Positions 6,917 through 11,937 of a DNA stretch of 11,937 nucleotides are shown here, piece by piece. Made by a program: the position numbers and the translations under genes. Numbering within the stretch: the stretch's first letter is position 1; each line of letters opens with the position of its first letter. The stretch comes from an uncultured Aquincola sp. (GTDB lineage Bacteria; Pseudomonadota; Gammaproteobacteria; Burkholderiales; Burkholderiaceae). Below the pieces are notes generated by a model, which had not been told where the DNA came from, did no database searches, and worked only from the letters and a program-made list of their open reading frames with translations. The stretch is taken from NCBI GenBank assembly GCA_937883885.1, contig CAKZXL010000184.1, positions 1 through 11,937 on the forward strand, read 5' to 3'.

Positions 6917-7894
6917 AGCGGCCGAGCCCTCGCAATCCAGCGTCGGGCAGCCCGCGGCTTCCAGCCAGGGGTCGCGGTCTTCACCGCCGAAGCTGCTGAC
7001 CAGAAACTCCAGCAGCGCCCGCGTGCGCGCCGGCACATGCTTGCGCGAAGGCATGCAGGCCCACAGCGTGAAGGTGAACAGCTGCCACTCCGGCAGCACC
7101 CGCTCCAGCGCCTGCTCCACCAGCGCATCACCGGCGATGAAGGACGGCAGCCCGGCGATGCCCAGGCCCGCCAGCGCGCCGGCGTAGTTCACGTCGGTGT
7201 TGAGCGAGCTCATCGGCGAAGGGCCGGGCCGCACCAGCGACACCGCCTCGGCCTCGGGCTCGCCCTCGCTCCACACGCCACGGTAGAAGGTCAGGCCGTT
7301 CTGCATCTCCGAGACCGGCGGAATCAGGATCTTGTGCGTGCTCAGCTCGCGCGGGTGGCTGGGCCGGCCGTGCAGGTCCAGGTACTCGGGCGCGGCGCAC
7401 AGCACCACCTCGCTGCGGGCCAGGCGGCGGGCGACGAATTCGCCGTCCAGCGCGCCGCGCTTCCACAGGATGGTGATGTCCTGCGAATCGTCGATGTCGT
7501 CGACCGCGCCGAAGGCGTTGATCTCGACCGTGACGTGCGGGTACTGCTTGTGGAAGGCCGGCAGCAGCTGCGCCACCCGGTGCACCGCAAAGGCCGGCGG
7601 CACGCGCAGCCGCACGATGCCGCGCGCCTCGCGCTGGGCGCTGCTGGCCAGGGCTTCGGCCTCTTCCACCTCGGCCAGGATCAGGCGCGCCCGCTCCAGG
7701 TACTGCTCGCCGATCTCGGTGAGCGCGATGCGGCGCGTGGTGCGGTTGATCAGCCGGGTGCCGAGGTGGCCCTCCAGCTCGGCGACGACGCGGGTGACGA
7801 CGGCCGGCGCCACGTCGAGCGAGCGGGCGGCGCCGGCAAAGCTGCCTTCGTCGATGACGCGCACGAAGGTGCGCATGGCTTTGAACTGGTCCAT
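6878..7894 (-). CDS. LysR-family transcriptional regulator
   Basis: A 338-residue DNA-binding regulator. The N-terminus MDQFKAMRTF leads into a winged helix-turn-helix (about 17-60: GSFAGAARSLDVAPAVVTR, then LGTRLINRTTRRIALTEIG). A linker helix follows, then a LysR-type effector domain from about 92 (GIVRLRVP) to about 300. ATG 7894 gives the typical family start. ATG 7903 would add three residues. Neither has a clear Shine-Dalgarno. The C-terminus runs about 30 residues beyond a DPW motif where comparable proteins commonly end, and this tail lies over the amgK stop. No divergent target gene sits at its 5' end; the neighbour upstream is the GDPD gene in the same direction. Effector and targets cannot be inferred. 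Confidence 0.9.
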   Translation of the reverse strand: MDQFKAMRTFVRVIDEGSFAGAARSLDVAPAVVTRVVAELEGHLGTRLINRTTRRIALTEIGEQYLERARLILAEVEEAEALASSAQREARGIVRLRVPPAFAVHRVAQLLPAFHKQYPHVTVEINAFGAVDDIDDSQDITILWKRGALDGEFVARRLARSEVVLCAAPEYLDLHGRPSHPRELSTHKILIPPVSEMQNGLTFYRGVWSEGEPEAEAVSLVRPGPSPMSSLNTDVNYAGALAGLGIAGLPSFIAGDALVEQALERVLPEWQLFTFTLWACMPSRKHVPARTRALLEFLVSSFGGEDRDPWLEAAGCPTLDCEGSAASAQRIGDLAAHA

Positions 7895-7931
7895 GGGCCG
7901 CATTGTTGGCGCAAACCCGGATGGACCGCCG

Positions 7932-7958
7932 CCGGCAGGGGCAAATCAGCCCCGCCGG
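7932..7958 (-). terminator. hairpin downstream of the GDPD gene
   Basis: CCGGC-A-GGGGC (7932-7942) pairs with GCCCC-GCCGG (7949-7958) around a 6-base loop, with one bulged A. On the minus strand it lies about 33 bases after the GDPD stop and 37 bases before the LysR ATG. No T-tract follows on either strand, so termination is only a guess from position. Confidence 0.35.
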
Positions 7959-7991
7959 GGGCTGGGGTTACAACGGTATCGCAGCCGCTGC

Positions 7992-9032
7992 TCAGGCCGC
8001 CGTGGCGGCGGCAGCACGGCGGCGGCCGAACACCGCCAGGCCGGCCAGGCCCAGGCCGAACATCGCCCAGGTGCCGGGCTCGGGCACCGCGGCGGCCAGG
8101 AACTCGGTGCGGGCGGCCAGCGCCTTGTCGGTGTAGTTGCTGAACACGCCGTCGATGCCGTAGCCGTACCAGTCCAGGTACTGCTGCCTGGCGCTGTCGT
8201 CGAACTTGCTGAAGGTGTAGCCGTGCACCTTCAGCTGGTTGGCATGCGCCGCCTCGATGAAGCTCTGGCCCATGCCGTTGCTGGTGATGGACACGCCCAC
8301 GCCATCGGCGTACTGGGCGATGTTGGCCAGGCCCAGGGTGTTGATGGCGCTGGCGCTGCCCAGCACCACCAGCTGGAAGTCGGCGCCCATCGCCTGCTGC
8401 TTGGCGTGGATGCTCTTGATGGTGTCGGCGCTGAACGACTGGATGAACACCTTGTCGCTGCCCTTGTAGCCGTTGCTCACCAGGGTGCTGAGGATCAGGT
8501 CCTCCATCAGCGGGTCGGCCTGCTTGGCTTCGGGGTAGATGCCGATCTGGCGGCCGGTGAGCGCGCTCTGCGACTTGGCCAGGTCGATCACTTCCTGGAA
8601 GGTGGGCACGCGGTACGGATCGGCCGAGCTGGGCGTGAAGCCGTTGTAGCTGGTGGAGGCCAGGCCGCCGGTGGGCTTGACGGTCAGCGTCTTGATCTCG
8701 GCCAGCGTGAAGTCAGAGACGTTGTAGGCGCCATTGCGCTTGCCATACAGATCGGCCACGTTGGTGGTGCGCTGCAGCGTGGTGTCGTGCATGGCCACCA
8801 GCTGGCCGTCCTTGGTGAGCTGCAGGTCGGGCTCGATGTAGTCGGCGCCCATCTTCACCGCCAGCTCGTAGCCGCCCAGGGTGTGCTCGGGCAGGTAGCC
8901 GCTGGCGCCACGGTGGGCGATGACCAGCGGCGCCTTGCCGTCCAGCGTGTTGAGCGCGGCCTGCGCGGCCAGCGGCGAGGCCAGCGTGGCGGCGGCCAGC
9001 GCCAGGGCGGCCAGGGGTCGGGCGTGGAACAT
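7992..9032 (-). CDS. exported glycerophosphodiester phosphodiesterase with PEP-CTERM sorting signal
   Basis: A 346-residue enzyme predicted to hydrolyse glycerophosphodiesters to glycerol-3-phosphate and an alcohol. Residues 1-25 form a signal peptide (R5, AAQA cleavage). The GDPD TIM barrel spans about 35-305: IAHRGASGYLPEHT (38-51; H40, R41), YIEPDLQLTKDG (65-76; E67, D69), AMHDTT (80-85; H82), YPEAK (166-170; E168), HGYTF (270-274) and DGVFSNYTD (294-302). The two catalytic His and the acidic metal ligands expected of the family are present. The C-terminus is VPEPGTW (316-322), a hydrophobic helix (323-335) and GRRRA, the PEP-CTERM tripartite signal read by exosortase in beta-proteobacteria. 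GAGGAG (9039-9044, minus strand) sits 6 bases before the ATG. No exosortase gene is in the window. It lies 110 bases after dctP in the same direction, and I see no clear terminator between them. Confidence 0.92.
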   Translation of the reverse strand: MFHARPLAALALAAATLASPLAAQAALNTLDGKAPLVIAHRGASGYLPEHTLGGYELAVKMGADYIEPDLQLTKDGQLVAMHDTTLQRTTNVADLYGKRNGAYNVSDFTLAEIKTLTVKPTGGLASTSYNGFTPSSADPYRVPTFQEVIDLAKSQSALTGRQIGIYPEAKQADPLMEDLILSTLVSNGYKGSDKVFIQSFSADTIKSIHAKQQAMGADFQLVVLGSASAINTLGLANIAQYADGVGVSITSNGMGQSFIEAAHANQLKVHGYTFSKFDDSARQQYLDWYGYGIDGVFSNYTDKALAARTEFLAAAVPEPGTWAMFGLGLAGLAVFGRRRAAAATAA

Positions 9033-9142
9033 GTCTTACTCCTCGGTACTGCTTGTAGGAGCGTGAACTATCGCGTCGGGCTGTGACGCAGTCGTTAAAT
9101 TTTGCAATCCCTAACGCCGCCCTGCCCCGGGCTGCACGCCGC

Positions 9143-10180
9143 TTACTTCTTGCGCGCGGCGATGGCCTGCTCGGCCTTGGTCACCAGCGGCGCGCCGATG
9201 CTGCTCTTCCACTTGTCATACACCGGCCGGGTGGCGGCGACGAAGGCCTCACGTTCAGCAGGCGACAGGCGGGTGACCGTCACGCCGCCGGCTGCGATGT
9301 CTTTCAGCACCGCCGGGTCGGCTTCGGCCAGGCCCTTGCGGGCCAGCTCGATCTCCTGCTTGCCGGCGTCGATGGCGGCCTGCTTGACGATCTCGCGGTC
9401 GGCCGGCGTCCAGCTTTGCCACACGTCGCGGTTGACGACGAAGATCAGCGGATCGGCCACGTAGCCCCACATCGTCAGGTGCTTCTGGCCCACCGTGGGC
9501 AGCTTGGCGGCGGTGAAGATGGACAGCGGGTTCTCCTGCCCGTCAACCGCGCCGCTGGCCAGCGCGGGCTGGGCGTCGGCCCAGCTCATCTGCGTGGGGT
9601 TGGCGCCCAGCGCGGTGAAGGTGTCGATGAAGAGGGGCGAGCCCACCACGCGGATCTTCAGGCCCTTCATGTCGTCGGGCTTGCGGATGTCGCGCTTGCT
9701 GTTGCTGATCTCGCGGTAGCCGTTTTCGCCCCAGGCCAGCGGCACCACGCCGGCCTTTTCCACCAGCGCAAACAGGTCCTGCCCCACCGGGCCCTGGGTG
9801 ATGGCGTCCATCGCCGCGTAGTCGGGCATCAGGAAGGGCAGCGAGAACAGGTTGAGTTCCTTGACCTGCGGCGACCAGTTGATGGTGCTGCCCACGGCCA
9901 GGTCGATCACGCCCTGGCGGATGGCGGTGAACTCACGCGTCTGGTCGCCCTGCACGAGCGACGTGCCCGGGTACAGCTTGATGTTGATGCGGCCATTGGT
10001 GCGCTGCTTGACCAGCTCGGCCCAGATCTCGCCGCCCTTGCCCCACGGAAAAGCCGTGCCCACCACGGTGGACAGCTTGTATTCGGCCTTGTAGTTCTGG
10101 GCCTGGGCCGCGGGGCCGAGCAGGCCCAGCGCAGCCACCGCCAGGGCGGACAGGGCGGCGTTCATCGCACGTCGTTTCAT
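9143..10180 (-). CDS. dctP: TRAP transporter periplasmic solute-binding protein, DctP family
   Basis: A 345-residue binding protein that captures a carboxylate-type substrate in the periplasm and delivers it to the DctQM membrane complex. The signal peptide is 1-27 (KRR at 2-4, core 8-22, AQA then Q). DctP-family features include YPGTSLVQGDQ (70-80), the GLKIRVVGSP segment (173-182) whose R177 fits the conserved substrate-carboxylate arginine, and GAVDGQENP (210-218). R156 lies in GYREISN (154-160). The ATG has GAGGAG (10187-10192, minus strand) 6 bases upstream. It starts 18 bases after the dctM stop, so it is the last gene of dctQ-dctM-dctP. The substrate cannot be read from the sequence. 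Confidence 0.93.
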   Translation of the reverse strand: MKRRAMNAALSALAVAALGLLGPAAQAQNYKAEYKLSTVVGTAFPWGKGGEIWAELVKQRTNGRINIKLYPGTSLVQGDQTREFTAIRQGVIDLAVGSTINWSPQVKELNLFSLPFLMPDYAAMDAITQGPVGQDLFALVEKAGVVPLAWGENGYREISNSKRDIRKPDDMKGLKIRVVGSPLFIDTFTALGANPTQMSWADAQPALASGAVDGQENPLSIFTAAKLPTVGQKHLTMWGYVADPLIFVVNRDVWQSWTPADREIVKQAAIDAGKQEIELARKGLAEADPAVLKDIAAGGVTVTRLSPAEREAFVAATRPVYDKWKSSIGAPLVTKAEQAIAARKK

Positions 10181-10198
10181 CGTCGTCTCCTCGTTGAC

Positions 10199-11497
10199 TC
10201 AATATCCCAAACGGCGCGGCAGCCACAGCGCCAGCTCGGGGAACACGATCACCAGCAGCATCACGCTGCCCATGGCGGCCAGCAGCCAGCCCACCCAGGG
10301 CACCGTGGCTTCCATGCGCACGCGGGCGATGCGGCAGGACACCATCAGGTTCACCGCCATCGGCGGCGTGAACTGGCCCAGCGCCACCTTCAGCGTGAGC
10401 AGCACGCCGAACCACACCAGGTCCCAGTGGTAATGGTTGGCAATGGGCAGCAGCAGCGGCACGAAGATCAGGAAGATGGACACGCCATCCAGGAACATGC
10501 CGGCGACGATCATCACCGTGATCAGCAGCGCCAGCACGCCGTACTCGCCCAGGCCCGAGTTGACGATGGCGCGGGTGACCGGATCGATGATGGACAGCGT
10601 GGACAGCGCATACGCAAAGATGCCCGCCAGCGACACCACCAGCAGGATCACCGCCGACAGCTCGGCGCCTTCACGCAGGATGGGAAAGAGGTCGCGCACG
10701 CCGATCGTGCGGTGCACCACCATGCCGACGAAGAGGCCGTAGACCACCGCCACCACCGCCGCCTCGGTGGGCGTGAACCAGCCCAGCCGCATGCCGCCCA
10801 GGATGAGCACCGGCGCCGCCAGGCCCCAGCTGGCCTGCAGCAGGCTGGGCCAGAACGGCGGGCGCGGCAGGTGCGCTTCCAGCATGCCCATGCCGTGCTT
10901 GCGGGCCAGCCACACCGCCGGCACCACCAGCGCGAAGCCGGCCAGCAGGCCCGGCACCATGCCGGCCGCGAACAGCGCCGGCACCGAAGCGCCCGGCACC
11001 AGCACCGAATAGACGATGAAGGCGATGGACGGCGGGATGAGGATGTCGGTGGCCGCCGCCGCGCCCACCACCGAGGCAGAGAACGCGGGCGGGTAGCCGG
11101 CCCGGTGCATGGCCGCGATCATCACCGCGCCCACGGCCGCGGCGGTGGCCGGGCCGGAGCCCGAGATGCCGCCCATGAACATGGCCACCGCGATGGCCAC
11201 GAGCGGCAGCATGCCCGGCCCGCGGCCGACGATGGCCAGCGCGAAGTTGACCAGCCGCTGCGCCACGCCCGAGCGGTCGAAGATGGCGCCCACCAGCACG
11301 AACATCGGGATGGCCAGCAGCGGGTACTTGGACAGGCCGGCGTAGAAGTTCTGCGGCACGGCCAGCAGGCCGAACATCATCGTGTCCGGGTTGGCCAAGC
11401 CGATGGCGAAAGAGCCGCCCAGGGCCAGCGCCACGCCGATGGGCACGCCCAGCAGCATCAGGCCGATGAACAGCAGGAACAGCGCGGTCGCGATCAT
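10199..11497 (-). CDS. dctM: TRAP transporter large permease, DctM family
   Basis: A 432-residue inner-membrane protein with about 12 hydrophobic segments, the ion-coupled transport subunit of the TRAP system. Recognisable stretches are GGISGSGPATAAAVG (about 107-121), the DILIPPS motif (about 152-158) and GQFTPPMAVNLMV near the C-terminal quarter. The length is normal for the family (about 425-435). ATG 11497 overlaps the dctQ TGA (11494-11496) as ATGA, so the two are translationally coupled. The open frame continuing upstream of 11497 only shadows dctQ. The gene ends 18 bases before the dctP ATG. Confidence 0.95.
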   Translation of the reverse strand: MIATALFLLFIGLMLLGVPIGVALALGGSFAIGLANPDTMMFGLLAVPQNFYAGLSKYPLLAIPMFVLVGAIFDRSGVAQRLVNFALAIVGRGPGMLPLVAIAVAMFMGGISGSGPATAAAVGAVMIAAMHRAGYPPAFSASVVGAAAATDILIPPSIAFIVYSVLVPGASVPALFAAGMVPGLLAGFALVVPAVWLARKHGMGMLEAHLPRPPFWPSLLQASWGLAAPVLILGGMRLGWFTPTEAAVVAVVYGLFVGMVVHRTIGVRDLFPILREGAELSAVILLVVSLAGIFAYALSTLSIIDPVTRAIVNSGLGEYGVLALLITVMIVAGMFLDGVSIFLIFVPLLLPIANHYHWDLVWFGVLLTLKVALGQFTPPMAVNLMVSCRIARVRMEATVPWVGWLLAAMGSVMLLVIVFPELALWLPRRLGY

Positions 11498-11937
11498 CGG
11501 GCGCCCAGCCGGCGATACAGGCCCAGGGCGCGGCCGGCGATGGCCAGCGACAGCAGCGGCAACCAGACGGAGAACCACCACGACGGCAGGCCGATCGCGG
11601 GTGTGGTTTCGCCGTAGCGGAACTCGTCCCACACCATGCGCACGCTCAGGCCGGCCAGCAGCAGGAAAAAGCCGCTGGTGCACAGCGCCCCGAAGCGCCG
11701 CAGCCGCAGGCGGCGCGCAGCGCTGCCCACTTCCAGCAGGTACTCGATCTTGATGTGCCTGTCGCGCGCCACGGCGGCGCAGGCGCCGACCAGCGTCATC
11801 ACGATCATCAGGAAGACCGAGATCTCCTCGGTCCAGGCGAAGGACTGGTTGCTGAAGTAGCGCACCACCACGTTGGCGAAGGTGATGAGCACCAGCGCGG
11901 CCATGAGGATCACGGCGCACCAGTCTTCGAGGGCGAG
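11494..11937 (-). CDS. dctQ: TRAP transporter small permease, DctQ family (5' end outside the window)
   Basis: The visible 147 codons run off the window edge with no stop and begin LALEDWCAVILMAAL. This resembles the first helix of DctQ proteins, so the true start lies beyond 11937 and the GTG at 11913 is probably internal. Four hydrophobic segments are visible (about 7-25, 42-60, 84-102 and 117-135 of the visible part). WTEEISVF lies between the first and second, and GETTPAIGLPSWW before the fourth, both typical of DctQ. The protein stabilises and assists DctM in the inner membrane. It shares a 4-base ATGA overlap with dctM. Confidence 0.9.
   Translation of the reverse strand, partial: LALEDWCAVILMAALVLITFANVVVRYFSNQSFAWTEEISVFLMIVMTLVGACAAVARDRHIKIEYLLEVGSAARRLRLRRFGALCTSGFFLLLAGLSVRMVWDEFRYGETTPAIGLPSWWFSVWLPLLSLAIAGRALGLYRRLGAR

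Noticed and set aside
7332..9086. A 584-codon plus-strand open frame
   Set aside because: It spans antisense to LysR and GDPD, shows no domain motif, and changes composition at their boundary.
9060..9116. Possible Pho box or promoter upstream of the GDPD gene (CTGTGACGCAG, TTGCAA, GATAGT)
   Set aside because: The second half-site of a Pho box does not fit and no -35/-10 pair has acceptable spacing. The CGTTA...TAACG repeat is only 5 bp.
9083..11617. An 844-codon open frame on the plus strand, rich in His, Gln, Arg and Gly
   Set aside because: It is exactly antisense to dctP, dctM and part of dctQ, whose products match known families. The composition is what high-GC3 antisense frames produce.
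11498..11920. Upstream extension of the dctM frame
   Set aside because: It overlaps dctQ in another frame. The DctM N-terminus (MIATALFLLF) begins at 11497 with an ATGA overlap.
1..11937. tRNA, rRNA, CRISPR arrays, insertion sequences, integrase or attachment repeats
   Set aside because: None was recognised by reading both strands. All sizeable stretches are explained by the listed genes.

Overview
This is a GC-rich window with long high-GC3 genes from a Gram-negative beta-proteobacterium, most likely a Burkholderiales member of the Rubrivivax/Leptothrix/Ideonella kind. The clues are the divergent lptD/amgK pair, a surA-rsmA block, a PEP-CTERM (exosortase) substrate, and an exported RNase with a barstar partner. 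This placement is inferred from gene content and was not tested by a database search. Every gene except the RNase, barstar, amgK and a doubtful small ORF lies on the minus strand.

Layout. (1) 1-1195, plus strand: an exported guanyl-specific RNase of the RNase Sa/barnase type (100-528) is followed 39 nt later by its predicted barstar-family inhibitor (568-963). After barstar comes a perfect 12-bp hairpin that overlaps its stop codon. A coding-like reading frame (942-1133) also overlaps the barstar end in the -1 frame, and a strong hairpin terminator (1162-1195) closes the block. (2) 1195-5749, minus strand: lptD-surA-rsmA, an outer-membrane biogenesis and ribosome-maturation operon. LptD inserts LPS, SurA chaperones outer-membrane proteins including LptD, and RsmA methylates 16S rRNA. 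pdxA, which usually sits between surA and rsmA, is absent. (3) 5861-6916, plus strand: an AmgK-like sugar kinase of the aminoglycoside-phosphotransferase fold, divergent from lptD. It has a -10 element so close to the ATG that the mRNA may be leaderless. Its usual partner murU is not next to it. (4) 6878-7894, minus strand: a LysR-family regulator that overlaps the amgK end tail to tail. (5) 7992-9032, minus strand: an exported glycerophosphodiester phosphodiesterase with a C-terminal PEP-CTERM sorting signal. (6) 9143-11937, minus strand: a TRAP transporter in the order dctQ-dctM-dctP. The dctQ 5' end lies outside the window.

Most of the window is ordinary core-genome content. The places most worth a second look are the 3' end of barstar (possible frameshift or hidden small gene with a hairpin just downstream), the exosortase-sorted phosphodiesterase, the reduced cysteine set of LptD and the solitary amgK. 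I saw no tRNA, rRNA, CRISPR array, insertion sequence, integrase or attachment site. No gene-free stretch exceeds about 200 bases.
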